Shown piece after piece: positions 25,756 to 34,708 of a stretch of DNA of 64,000 nt. The position numbers were made by a program, and so were the translations under genes. The stretch lies in assembly GCF_002217945.1 (NCBI RefSeq), contig NZ_BCMG01000003.1, positions 62,001 through 126,000 on the forward strand. Reading direction: 5' to 3'. The first letter of the stretch is position 1, and every line of letters begins with the position of its first letter. This stretch comes from Secundilactobacillus silagei JCM 19001 (GTDB lineage Bacteria > Bacillota > Bacilli > Lactobacillales > Lactobacillaceae). The notes under the pieces were generated by a model. It was not told where the DNA came from, ran no database searches, and saw nothing but the letters and a program-made list of their open reading frames with translations.

Positions 25756-27765
25756 TTAAAATTTATCCCATTGTTGTTTGAAAACTTCAATAACATGTGC
25801 AGTATTAAAGCCATATTTGTCAACGACTTCAGGACCTTTGCCACTAGTACCAAATTTATTAACACCAATGACAGTTCCTTTTAACCCAGTGAACTGATTC
25901 CAAACAAAACTAGTACCCATTTCAATGGCAATTCGATTTTCTACTTCAGGCGGCAACACTTTGTCTTTGTAGCTCTGTGGTTGTCGATTAAAGATTTCGA
26001 TACTTGGCATTGATACGACCCGTACATCAAAATTCTGTTTTTCTAATTCTTTTTGCGCGTTCATGGCTAATTGAACTTCTGATCCACAAGCAATTAAAAT
26101 ACCATCTGGTGTTCCATTCTTAGCATCAGAAAGGATATAACCGCCTTTTTCAATCGGAGCATCCTCAGTTTCTGCTAAAACAGGTAACTTTTGTCTTGAA
26201 GTAACTAAAATACTTGGCTTATCGGTCGTATTTCCAATAAATTTCCAAGCTGCTTCTGTCTCATGCGCATCTGCAGGCCGGAAAAGGTTCACATTTGGAA
26301 TAGCACGCAAACCAGTTAACTGTTCAACTGGTTCATGGGTAGGACCATCTTCACCAACTGCTAATGAATCATGAGAAAAAACAAAGGTTGACGGTAATTT
26401 TTGAAGAGCAGCTAAACGAATAGCAGCTTTTAAATAGTCACTGAAAACAAAGAATGTGCTACCAAATGCCCGACTGCCACCATGCAGGTTAATGCCATTA
26501 ATAGCTGTGGCCATGCCGAATTCACGAACACCAAAGAAAATATTCCTACCAATTGGATTACCATCAGTGAAATTGCCATCATCACTTAAATAAGTTTTAT
26601 TTGAAGATGATAAATCAGCTGCACCACCCCAGAATTGAGGGTTTTTCTTAGCTATTTGTTGCATTAATTCCGAACTAACATTTCTGGTAGCAATCTCATC
26701 ACCAGTTTTATACGATGTTTTAATGTCAGCAGTATCTAACGTTTTTGCGGTTAATTGGCTAACTTCATTAGTAAATTCAAGTGAATATTTACGATAAAGA
26801 TCCTGCCACTTTTGATATTGAACACTCTTAATATCTAAATAGCCTTGATATTGGTCATAAATATCTTTAGTGAATTCAAATGGTGCTAAATCCCAATTAT
26901 AGAATTTACGAGTTGCTTTAACATTATCTTCACCAATAGCAGCACCATGAACCTTATTAGTACCTTGAAGTGGTGTTCCATAACCAATAACTGTTTTAAC
27001 CTCAATAATACTTGGACGATCAGATTTCTTAGCAGCTTTGATGGCCGCTTCAATCTCTGCTAAATCATTGCCATCTTGTACCAGTGAATAATCCCAACCA
27101 GCAGCTTTAAATCGACCAGCAGCATTTTCAGAAGTACTTAAGTCCAATGGTCCATCCAAAGAAATGTTATTCGAATCATACAATACAACCAACTTGCTTA
27201 ACTTTTTATTACCAGCAATATTAATAGCTTCTTGGCTTAATCCTTCCATTAAGTCTCCATCACCAACTAAAGCATAGGTGTAATGATCGATGATGTTATA
27301 TCCTGGCCGATTATAAACAGCAGCTAAATGGCGTTCTGCCATGGCCATTCCTACGGCCATACCTAACCCTTGGCCTAACGGGCCAGTAGTTGCATCAATC
27401 CCATCAGTGTGACCATATTCAGGATGTCCTGGTGTTAAAGATCCCAATTGACGGAACTGTTTAATGTCATCTAACGAAAGATTAAATTGGTTAAAATACA
27501 ATAAGCTGTATAACATGGCTGATCCATGCCCAGCCGAAAGGACAAAGCGATCTCGGTTAAACCACTTCGGATCCTTGGGATCAAAGTTCATAATTTTTTC
27601 CCAAAGAACATATGCCATTGGCGCAGAACCTAATGGTAAACCTGGATGACCACTATTAGCTTTTTGAATCATGTCCAAACTTAAAAATCTAATAGCATTT
27701 ACCGCTTTTGTTTCAGTTGAGGATTGCACGGCATTAGACATTCCTGACTTTGTTGATGAATCCAT
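25756..27765 (-). CDS. tkt: Transketolase (second copy, PTS operon)
   Basis: 669 residues. Motifs: [55 protein letters not shown]. It is clearly homologous over its full length to the copy at 14949 but diverged everywhere, with AT-richer codons, so it is not a recent duplicate. The start is ATG with GAGGAGG 11 bases upstream. Its place between the PTS permease and Enzyme I implies that the imported sugar phosphate, or its first product, is a pentulose phosphate entering the pentose phosphate pathway. Confidence 0.95.
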   Translation of the reverse strand: MDSSTKSGMSNAVQSSTETKAVNAIRFLSLDMIQKANSGHPGLPLGSAPMAYVLWEKIMNFDPKDPKWFNRDRFVLSAGHGSAMLYSLLYFNQFNLSLDDIKQFRQLGSLTPGHPEYGHTDGIDATTGPLGQGLGMAVGMAMAERHLAAVYNRPGYNIIDHYTYALVGDGDLMEGLSQEAINIAGNKKLSKLVVLYDSNNISLDGPLDLSTSENAAGRFKAAGWDYSLVQDGNDLAEIEAAIKAAKKSDRPSIIEVKTVIGYGTPLQGTNKVHGAAIGEDNVKATRKFYNWDLAPFEFTKDIYDQYQGYLDIKSVQYQKWQDLYRKYSLEFTNEVSQLTAKTLDTADIKTSYKTGDEIATRNVSSELMQQIAKKNPQFWGGAADLSSSNKTYLSDDGNFTDGNPIGRNIFFGVREFGMATAINGINLHGGSRAFGSTFFVFSDYLKAAIRLAALQKLPSTFVFSHDSLAVGEDGPTHEPVEQLTGLRAIPNVNLFRPADAHETEAAWKFIGNTTDKPSILVTSRQKLPVLAETEDAPIEKGGYILSDAKNGTPDGILIACGSEVQLAMNAQKELEKQNFDVRVVSMPSIEIFNRQPQSYKDKVLPPEVENRIAIEMGTSFVWNQFTGLKGTVIGVNKFGTSGKGPEVVDKYGFNTAHVIEVFKQQWDKF

Positions 27766-27793
27766 ATGTGGTATAGCCTCCTCTTAAAATTTT

Positions 27794-29173
27794 TTAATTT
27801 TCAGAACCATCAGTTGTTTGTTTTGAACGACTCTTTACAGTCACAATGCGACTTGCAATTAATACGCAAAGAACAAATACAACAATCCCAGTAATAATTC
27901 CTACTGAACCAAAGCCACCTAATTTACCTAATAAAGTACCTGGAATCAAGTAATCAGTATCAGCAAAAGTAGAAGCTGACAGCTTTAAGGTACCAAGAAC
28001 TGGCAGAATATATAATGGTAACCAGCTAATTAGCAAACTGTTAACAGTAGCACCGATAATAGCACCTCGACGACCACCAGTGGAGTTCCCATAAATACCG
28101 GCAGCGGCACCACAGAAGAAGTGACCAACAACCCCAGGAATAATTACAGTCGTGCCAAGGGCAATCATAACAAACATGGAAAGTGTCCCAACAATAAAAC
28201 TAACGAAGAAACCTAATAAAACAGCGTTAGGTGCATATGGAAAAATGATTGGTACATCAAGAGCTGGTTTCGAATTTGGAACCAATTTTTGAGCAATACC
28301 TTGGAAGGCTGGAACAATTTCAGCCAAGATCATCCGAACACCTTGCAGTACGACGACGAAACCAGCTGCGAAGGTACCTGCTTGTACTAAAGCAAAAACA
28401 ATGTAGTTAGTCCCAGCACTAAGGTTCTTTTCAACAAAGGCTGGACCAGCAACAATAGCTAAAATAATGTAAACAATACCCATTAATAAGGTAATTGATA
28501 CAGTTGAATCCCGTAAGAAACCAAGACTCTTTGGTATTTCCAAATCTTCAGTACTCTTCTTAGGATTACCGAACCATTTACCCATTAAACCAGCTGTTGC
28601 ATAACCGATATTCCCAGTATGACCCATGGCAACTTCATCGCCACCGGTAATTTTACGCATAAACGGTTGCGTTAAAGCGGGGGTTACAGTCAGCAAAGTA
28701 CCCTCAAAGACACCACCTAAAAGAATCGTTGTTAAACCAGTACCAAGGTGAGCGCTAACTAAAATAACGGCTGTCATACATGACATGTACAACATAGCTT
28801 GACCAGTTAAGAAAATGTATTTAAAAGCTGTAATTCTTGCTAATGTAATGTTTACAATCATACCCACTAACATAATTAAAGCAGTGGTACTACCATACTT
28901 TACTAAAGCCATAGCAACAACGGCTTCGTTACTAGGAACAACACCTTGAACGTGTAAAGCAAATTGGAACATTTTAGCAAATGGCGTTAATGAAGTACTT
29001 AAAATCCCAGCACCACCTGTTAATACCAAGAAGCCAGCAAAAGTTTTAATCGTCCCTTGGATAGTTTCAGTAGCTTTTTTCTTTTGAAGAAGAAGACCCA
29101 GCATCGCAATCAATGCAACCAGAATTGCTGGTTGTGAGGCAATACTGACGAATAAGTTTAATATAGCTTTCAT
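27794..29173 (-). CDS. PTS EIIC, ascorbate (UlaA/SgaT) family
   Basis: 459 residues with 11 or so membrane helices. Typical blocks: PAILVALIAMLGLLLQKK at the N terminus, the GGAGILSTSLTPF segment, TGQAMLYMSC and FFCGAAAGIYGNSTGGRRGA. UlaA-type EIIC transports L-ascorbate in enterobacteria, but many firmicute members serve other, undefined substrates. The start is ATG with GGAGG. The operon order IIA-IIB-IIC-tkt-ptsI lacks the ascorbate-6-phosphate lactonase and decarboxylase genes, so ascorbate is doubtful here. Confidence 0.88.
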   Translation of the reverse strand: MKAILNLFVSIASQPAILVALIAMLGLLLQKKKATETIQGTIKTFAGFLVLTGGAGILSTSLTPFAKMFQFALHVQGVVPSNEAVVAMALVKYGSTTALIMLVGMIVNITLARITAFKYIFLTGQAMLYMSCMTAVILVSAHLGTGLTTILLGGVFEGTLLTVTPALTQPFMRKITGGDEVAMGHTGNIGYATAGLMGKWFGNPKKSTEDLEIPKSLGFLRDSTVSITLLMGIVYIILAIVAGPAFVEKNLSAGTNYIVFALVQAGTFAAGFVVVLQGVRMILAEIVPAFQGIAQKLVPNSKPALDVPIIFPYAPNAVLLGFFVSFIVGTLSMFVMIALGTTVIIPGVVGHFFCGAAAGIYGNSTGGRRGAIIGATVNSLLISWLPLYILPVLGTLKLSASTFADTDYLIPGTLLGKLGGFGSVGIITGIVVFVLCVLIASRIVTVKSRSKQTTDGSEN

Positions 29174-29200
29174 AGTTAAATTTCCTCCATATAAGTGCTA

Positions 29201-29506
29201 TTACTCAGCAGTATACTCAATGCCTTCCTTATCAAGAATATCGTTAACATGCTGTTTTGTTTCCTTTTTATCAATCAATGTTTTTAATAAAATTACCCGA
29301 TCTTTAGGCAAGCTACTTACTGCATCAGCAAGCGTTGATTCAACAAAAAAATAATCTGCAGAGTCAGCAGTTGCACTACCAACATCAGAGTGATCAACTT
29401 GAATATCACTGGTATCAACATTTTCAGCTTTTAAAACCGCCTGAATGTTCATTTGAACCATAAAACTGCTACCTAAACCGCTTTGGCAAACTGCAAGAAT
29501 TTTCAT
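29201..29506 (-). CDS. PTS EIIB, ascorbate/galactitol (UlaB-like) type
   Basis: 101 residues from ATG at 29506, with AGGAGG seven bases upstream; the frame extends further back but without a start signal. Phosphorylated Cys7 lies in the P-loop KILAVCQSGLGSS. It passes phosphate from EIIA to the sugar bound by EIIC. Encoded 27 bp before the EIIC gene. Confidence 0.9.
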   Translation of the reverse strand: MKILAVCQSGLGSSFMVQMNIQAVLKAENVDTSDIQVDHSDVGSATADSADYFFVESTLADAVSSLPKDRVILLKTLIDKKETKQHVNDILDKEGIEYTAE

Positions 29507-29570
29507 AATTTTTCCTCCTGTTATAAATAAAAATAAATCTATCTGGAATAATAACAATACCTAAAAATAA

Positions 29571-30011
29571 TTAGTGCTTCTGTAAAACGGCTAAAATCTG
29601 GTCGACTGAATCTGCTTCTAACAATGCCTGAACTGCGTCATCATCTGTTAAAAGACCCATCAGTTGTTGAATCACACTCAAGTGACTTTGACTATCAGTG
29701 GCAGCTAAAACAAACCATAATTTTACCGGATGTTTATCATCAACCAAGTTCACAGAAGAATTAGTTTTCAATAATGATAATCCGATTTCATGAACTGAAT
29801 CATCGGGACGCGCATGAGCTAATGCTATCTGTGGCCCAATATTCATATATGGTCCCTTATCTTTAACCACATTAATTATTGAATCAACATATGTTGATTC
29901 AATCGTATTCTGGTCAACTAAGGGTTGTGCGGCTTTTGTAATAGCTGTTTCCCAATTAAGATTTGATCCATCTGTAACTTGTAATGTTTTCGCATTCAAT
30001 AAATCAATCAC
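29571..30011 (-). CDS. PTS EIIA, mannitol/fructose (UlaC-like) type
   Basis: 146 residues. Active His66 in GPQIALAHARPDDSV. It accepts phosphate from HPr. The start is GTG with AAAGGAGG. First gene of the operon, downstream of a promoter with TTGTGA at 30078-30083 and TATAAT at 30055-30060 (complement, 17-bp spacer). It is similar to the C-terminal domain of the divergent regulator. Confidence 0.92.
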   Translation of the reverse strand: MIDLLNAKTLQVTDGSNLNWETAITKAAQPLVDQNTIESTYVDSIINVVKDKGPYMNIGPQIALAHARPDDSVHEIGLSLLKTNSSVNLVDDKHPVKLWFVLAATDSQSHLSVIQQLMGLLTDDDAVQALLEADSVDQILAVLQKH

Positions 30012-30054
30012 TGCTTTCGCCTCCTTTCCATACCACTAACATGTTTCAAATAAG

Positions 30055-30083
30055 ATTATATAAGTTGAATAATTATTTCACAA
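30055..30083 (-). promoter_or_regulatory. Promoter of the PTS-tkt-ptsI operon
   Basis: On the minus strand, TTGTGA, 17-bp spacer, TATAAT. The direct repeats at 30082-30116 abut the -35, the position of an activator. Confidence 0.75.
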
Positions 30084-30116
30084 GTGCAATAATAGCAGTT
30101 ACAAAAGTGCAATAAT
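30082..30116. promoter_or_regulatory. Paired direct repeats, probable regulator binding sites
   Basis: AAGTGCAATAAT occurs at 30082-30093 and 30105-30116, 23 bp apart (about two helix turns), in the divergent promoter region. Relative to the PTS promoter they centre near -40 and -63. Confidence 0.65.
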
Positions 30117-30163
30117 GTAATAGTCACTAATTACCTAACTAGCTTATGTATTGGAGGATACTT

Positions 30164-32218
30164 ATGATTCGTTTTAGTAAGTTAAAACATGGTGATGATT
30201 TACTCAATTTATTAGCAACTTCTGATAAATTCGTTCCCGTTAATAACTTAATGGAAGGCTTAGATTTATCACGTAGAAGCGTCTTCTATCTCATTAAAAA
30301 ATTAAATCAAGAATTAGATGAGAATGGTCATTTCAACATTACAAATGTTAAAGAAGTTGGTTATTATCTACCAACTGAAACTATTACCGCCCTACAGTCA
30401 GAGCCAAAACAAGAGCGGTTTTCTGGCTTGTTACCTATTGAGCGTAAGCAGCTGATTCTATTTAAACTTATAAATAGACCATATTCTTCACTTTCATACC
30501 TGAGTAATTACTTAACTGTTTCCAAGAATACAATTATTAGAGATTTTTCTGTAGTGGAAAATGAACTTAAATCAAACCATCTAAAATTGATCAACACTAA
30601 TTCAGGGAAAAAAGTTATTGGTACGGAACACGACAAACGCCAATGGGTTTATGAACATGCAGATGAACTCATTACAATCTATAAAAGGCATACTGACCCT
30701 GTAATTTACCCAATGATTCCGAAACAATTGAAATTACTAGAACAAATTACTGGCAATCGATTTACAGATGATGCAACCGAAATGTTCAAATATTTCATAT
30801 CCTGGTATATAAAACGCGTGCAAGTTTTAGAATGCCAACTGCCAAACCAATCGAATATTACTGACTATTCTTTAGTTTATACATGGGCAAATAGTCTTTT
30901 ACAGGATTACAATATTAACAATTCAGCAGAAGCTGAATACCTAGCTAAAATTATCAACTCTAGACAATTTTCAGTAGTAAACTGGGATAATCCTTTAATC
31001 AAATCTTTAAAACCAGTAACAGAAAAAATGATTCAGCGTTTTAACGAAGCATCTGGCTATTCAATTGACCCACAACAAAATTCTTTATTGAATAATTTAA
31101 CCGTTCATCTTCTTTCAACTTATTATCGTGTTAAATTTGATATTCATTATGTGCATCCTAATTTAGATCAAATCAAGCAAACCTACCAAGAAACTTTTAG
31201 CCTTACTCGTCTTGCAATTAGACCATTTGAAAAATTTTTATCAAAAAACATTTCTGATGATGAGATTGCTTTAATTGCACTATACTTTGGTGGTGCATTA
31301 CGCAACACTAATAAATCCAAAATTAGCTCTGGACGAGTTTTCGTAGTTTGTTCAAGCGGAATTGGGACCTCACAACTGTTGTTAACTCAATTACGCTCGT
31401 TATATCCTTTTGTTAATTTTACTGGTCCATTGAGTGTCATCGATTACGAAACTAGTTCGATCGATAACACCAAATTAATTATTAGTACAATTCAGCTTCA
31501 TCAGCGAGATAATATTCCTGTAGTGTCCGTTTCAGCATTTCCTTCTAATTCAGAATGGAACAAAATAAAAAGTTCGCTAGTCAGTGTTGGTTTGATTACT
31601 AGTGATATACGTTCACAAATAAACGTTGGTTCACTATTAGATATTATCAGTACCTACTCCAAAGTTATTGATCTGCCTGCATTGCGAAAAGCTCTTAAAA
31701 ACTATCTTTCCAGACAAGGCAGTAAAACAGAACGGATTAATCCCATTTTACAAGAAACACAGAACCTACATCTAGTAAAACAAGACATTGTTTACGTTCA
31801 AAACTCATTATCTTGGGAAAAAGACATTATGATGTCTTTACAACCACTCACTCAACAGCAAAAAGTTGATGCACAATATATTCAAACAATTATTAAATTA
31901 ATAAAAAAGCATGGTTCTTATATGGTTTTAGGAAAGGGTATTATGCTTGCACATGCTTCACCCAAAGATGGTGTTAATAGACTTGGTGCATGTTTCTCAC
32001 TTCTCAAAAATCCCATTCAAATTGGTAACCCAGCTCAAAAAGTGAAATTAGTTATTGGTCTTGCACCTATTGATAAAGAGCAACATTTAGCTTTTTTAAG
32101 ATTACTGATGAAATATGTTCAGGATTCCGATTGGCTAAACGCCATCTATAAGTCAACTAGTCAAGATGAATTAATTCATCTTTTAAGCGCAACCCAGCTA
32201 ACAATGGATACTCATTGA
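30164..32218 (+). CDS. PRD-containing transcriptional activator (LicR/MtlR type)
   Basis: 684 residues from ATG at 30164, with GGAGG six bases upstream. Order: two N-terminal winged helices (about 1-150; SRRSVFYLIKKLN and VSKNTIIRDFSVVENEL are recognition helices), two PRD domains (about 180-385), a GatB-like EIIB domain with Cys396 in VFVVCSSGIGTSQ, and a C-terminal EIIA domain with His in IMLAHASPKDGV. Phosphorylation of PRDs and EII-like domains by HPr and the cognate permease would switch activity with sugar supply. It is divergent from the PTS operon and is almost certainly its activator. Confidence 0.93.
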   Translation: MIRFSKLKHGDDLLNLLATSDKFVPVNNLMEGLDLSRRSVFYLIKKLNQELDENGHFNITNVKEVGYYLPTETITALQSEPKQERFSGLLPIERKQLILFKLINRPYSSLSYLSNYLTVSKNTIIRDFSVVENELKSNHLKLINTNSGKKVIGTEHDKRQWVYEHADELITIYKRHTDPVIYPMIPKQLKLLEQITGNRFTDDATEMFKYFISWYIKRVQVLECQLPNQSNITDYSLVYTWANSLLQDYNINNSAEAEYLAKIINSRQFSVVNWDNPLIKSLKPVTEKMIQRFNEASGYSIDPQQNSLLNNLTVHLLSTYYRVKFDIHYVHPNLDQIKQTYQETFSLTRLAIRPFEKFLSKNISDDEIALIALYFGGALRNTNKSKISSGRVFVVCSSGIGTSQLLLTQLRSLYPFVNFTGPLSVIDYETSSIDNTKLIISTIQLHQRDNIPVVSVSAFPSNSEWNKIKSSLVSVGLITSDIRSQINVGSLLDIISTYSKVIDLPALRKALKNYLSRQGSKTERINPILQETQNLHLVKQDIVYVQNSLSWEKDIMMSLQPLTQQQKVDAQYIQTIIKLIKKHGSYMVLGKGIMLAHASPKDGVNRLGACFSLLKNPIQIGNPAQKVKLVIGLAPIDKEQHLAFLRLLMKYVQDSDWLNAIYKSTSQDELIHLLSATQLTMDTH

Positions 32219-32223
32219 TCCAA

Positions 32224-32258
32224 TCAAAAAGGTGTCAAAGCCATCGCTTTGACACCTT
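32224..32258. terminator. Terminator between convergent genes
   Basis: AAGGTGTCAAAG pairs with CTTTGACACCTT; the T-tract is on the minus-strand side, so it serves mainly the gene ending at 32296. Confidence 0.85.
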
Positions 32259-32295
32259 AATTCACGTTTAAATTTTATTGCTGATATAAAGTCAC

Positions 32296-33489
32296 CTAAT
32301 CATCCACATGCCAGTGAATCTTCAACTGACACTGAACTAACTGACCATTTTCATAACGGTAAGGTTCGACATCCGTTTGGCCGTCATCGTGGTCAAACTT
32401 AATATTCCAATAGTTGCCCTTGTGGTAAACAACTTCCCAATGCCCCTTTAAATCATTATTATTCGTATCTTCGCCTTCGTAGGTTCCGTCATCATCAAAC
32501 TCCCAGGTTCCTTCGCTACTACGCCAGTCACCAATTAGAATATCATCATCGGTGTTATCGTTTCGCAGTGATTTATCGTACGAATAGTCCGTTGAACCAC
32601 CGTTATCATCATTGCTATTATTATTGCTATCACTGGATTGATCACTATTATTATTTTGTGGTGCCGGCGTCTGTGCGGCGGCTGTCTGAGGTGCTTTAGC
32701 CTTTAGACTGACCGTATTATCCAATTGCTTATAGATATCGATCGATGGCAAAACTTTAGTCACACTCTGGCTGCTGCCAGAAACGTTACCCACGACCTGC
32801 AGGCTATAGCGACCTGGAAATAGGCTAGCAACCGTATAACCGCCACTGATCGGTTTAGTCGACAATGAATCTCCATTGTTAGTTACCGTAGCGTCCTTCA
32901 CGTTTGTTTTAATCGTCAAGCCAAACGCTTTGGTTTGCAGAACATACCGGTCAAAGAAGAGGTAATGCCCGCTCTTGACCATTTGAAAGGGTGCTTGACT
33001 GCTATTCTGTGTTTTGACCGCCTGTTTGATGGCTGATCTGGCATTGGCATCACCCTCGTAGAGTGATTGGAGCGGTTTAACGGCATCGTCGTCAACCTTT
33101 TGACCGTTATCGTCGACAACTGCAGCCGCGATATCGTCATCATCCGTCGACGTCACCGCCGTTGCTAATCGAGCTGCTTGATTAGACTTGCTGTAGTACC
33201 ACGATCCGCCAACGAAACAGATCACTAATAAAAGCACGATTCCGCCAATGATCCAAGGCCAGCGCTTGCGTGGTTTACGCCCCGCTATGCGTTTCGCCTT
33301 CGCCATCCGTGGCTGTCTGTCCGTTGTGTGCGCGGTTACCGTTGGCTTAACACCGGATGAAGCTGGTTTAGCTGGTTTAGCTTGTCCTGCACGAAAGGCT
33401 TTTAAATCAAACCCGCACTTACCGCAAAACTCGTCCGTTGCTGACACCTCAGCACCACAATTCGGGCAGTACTTCAGTTCTTCTGGCAT
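32296..33489 (-). CDS. Zinc-ribbon membrane protein, TcaA/YvbJ-like
   Basis: 397 residues. An N-terminal zinc ribbon (CPNCG...CGKCG, residues 8-27) is followed by a Lys/Pro-rich cytosolic linker, one membrane helix (about 73-97), and an extracellular part. The extracellular part has TcaA-like beta domains (about 105-270), an Asn/Asp/Ser-rich linker (about 275-310) and a C-terminal domain with IGDWRSSEGTWEFDDDGTYEGED, resembling a lipocalin-like wall/stress sensor domain. TcaA relatives affect glycopeptide sensitivity and wall stress. The ATG follows AGGGGGG. Function here is not known. Confidence 0.75.
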   Translation of the reverse strand: MPEELKYCPNCGAEVSATDEFCGKCGFDLKAFRAGQAKPAKPASSGVKPTVTAHTTDRQPRMAKAKRIAGRKPRKRWPWIIGGIVLLLVICFVGGSWYYSKSNQAARLATAVTSTDDDDIAAAVVDDNGQKVDDDAVKPLQSLYEGDANARSAIKQAVKTQNSSQAPFQMVKSGHYLFFDRYVLQTKAFGLTIKTNVKDATVTNNGDSLSTKPISGGYTVASLFPGRYSLQVVGNVSGSSQSVTKVLPSIDIYKQLDNTVSLKAKAPQTAAAQTPAPQNNNSDQSSDSNNNSNDDNGGSTDYSYDKSLRNDNTDDDILIGDWRSSEGTWEFDDDGTYEGEDTNNNDLKGHWEVVYHKGNYWNIKFDHDDGQTDVEPYRYENGQLVQCQLKIHWHVDD

Positions 33490-33635
33490 TTCAAATCCCC
33501 CCTAAGCATTTGCTTATCGTTATACAATTTTTAACTCATAGTAATAATGTACCATTATCCCAGCCGACAAGCCACTGAAAATGGCGTTAAACTGCATTTT
33601 CTGACCTTTTTTAGCCACTTTCTAAGCCCTCCTAA

Positions 33636-33664
33636 TTGTAATTCACTTCCTATGAAGGTATGAT
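33636..33664 (+). promoter_or_regulatory. Promoter of the UPF0340 gene
   Basis: TTGTAA at 33636-33641, 17-bp spacer, TATGAT at 33659-33664. Confidence 0.6.
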
Positions 33665-33709
33665 AGAAAAGTAATTCTACATATGGATTGAAAGGAGTAA
33701 TAAACGATC

Positions 33710-34264
33710 ATGACTTCAGATGACATTAAGACCTCATTAACAACTGCCCTCAATGAATACTTTGATCAAGTGACCTTGCCTGAAAACGGCCTGTTCGTCC
33801 TTGGTTTTAGTTCTAGTGAGGTAATGGGCGCATGGATGGGGCAAAACTCCAATCAAGCGGTTGGCGAAACGGTGATCAACACGTTACTGCCAATTCTCAA
33901 GAAACACCATCTTAACTTAGCGGTTCAGGGCTGCCAGCACATCAACCGGGCACTCTTATTGGAACGGGAAGTTGCTGATCGCCGGGGTTATGAAATCGTC
34001 TCCGTGGTACCGCAACTGCACGCTGGTGGTGCCGGTCAGGTGGCTGCCTACAAAGCCTTCAAGGATCCGGTAGAAGTAGAACGGATCGTTGCCGATGGCG
34101 GCATGGACATTGGCGACACCCAAATTGGCATGCACGTTCGCTGGGTTCAAATTCCAGTCAAAACGTCTGTCAAAGAAATTGGTGCTGCTCACACCACGTT
34201 CTTAACATCGCGGCCAAAACTCATTGGCGGTCCGCGAGCGATTTATGAATGGCCGGAAAAGTAA
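33710..34264 (+). CDS. UPF0340 (YwlG/TIGR01440) family protein
   Basis: 184 residues, the full family length. Landmarks: LPENGLFVLGFSSSEVMG, LAVQGCQHINRALLLERE and the Gly-rich VVPQLHAGGAGQVAAYKAF. Found throughout Firmicutes; the biochemical role is undetermined. The start is ATG with AAAGGAG upstream. Cytosolic. Confidence 0.92.
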   Translation: MTSDDIKTSLTTALNEYFDQVTLPENGLFVLGFSSSEVMGAWMGQNSNQAVGETVINTLLPILKKHHLNLAVQGCQHINRALLLEREVADRRGYEIVSVVPQLHAGGAGQVAAYKAFKDPVEVERIVADGGMDIGDTQIGMHVRWVQIPVKTSVKEIGAAHTTFLTSRPKLIGGPRAIYEWPEK

Positions 34265-34322
34265 TTTTTCATAAGCTTCAGCACCACTTTAATTCAGCCA
34301 AAACGCGTTACAAATCGATGTC

Positions 34323-34370
34323 AAAAAAGCATGGTTTTCAGTCAATAGCGACTGAAAACCATGCTTTTTT
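34323..34370. terminator. Strong bidirectional terminator
   Basis: Perfect 20-bp stem (34323-34342 with 34351-34370), eight-base loop, A6 and T6 on the two sides. Confidence 0.93.
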
Positions 34371-34392
34371 GCTGACATTCTGCTGTACTATC

Positions 34393-34530
34393 CTATTTCT
34401 GGTGCACCTGATAACTCACCTGATAAGACTCAATGCCATGGGCTTCAAAAGCCGCTTCCAAGATCTGCGCAAACTCGTTAATATCCACCGATTGAGGTAG
34501 GTGAATCACCACGTCATTTTCATCTGTCAT
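34393..34530 (-). CDS. Small hypothetical protein, 45 residues
   Basis: ATG at 34530 preceded by GGGGGTG, ending at TAG 34393-34395. The product is acidic: MTDENDVVIHLPQSVDINEF, then AQILEAAFEAHGIESYQVSY and VHQK. It has the pattern of a short alpha/beta protein with no membrane helix. It lies between a bidirectional terminator and the promoter region of the ABC exporter and is read divergently from it. Family not recognised. A good start signal and sensible composition support it as real. Confidence 0.55.
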   Translation of the reverse strand: MTDENDVVIHLPQSVDINEFAQILEAAFEAHGIESYQVSYQVHQK

Positions 34531-34708
34531 TATCAGCACCCCCGCTTTTAGTTGTCTCCATTATACGAACATACGTTCTAAAATGCAACTTAAAATGACG
34601 TTTCTGTAACATCCCGCAAAAAGCAACTTTGAGACGTGTTTTATTGTCAAATAGGTGTACAATTGTTTGTTACAGACGATTATTTACATATTTGAAAGGA
34701 GATTTGCA

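Noticed and set aside
27794-30011. L-ascorbate utilisation operon
   Set aside because: Only the permease is ascorbate-type; none of the ascorbate-6-phosphate catabolic genes are present and transketolase is.
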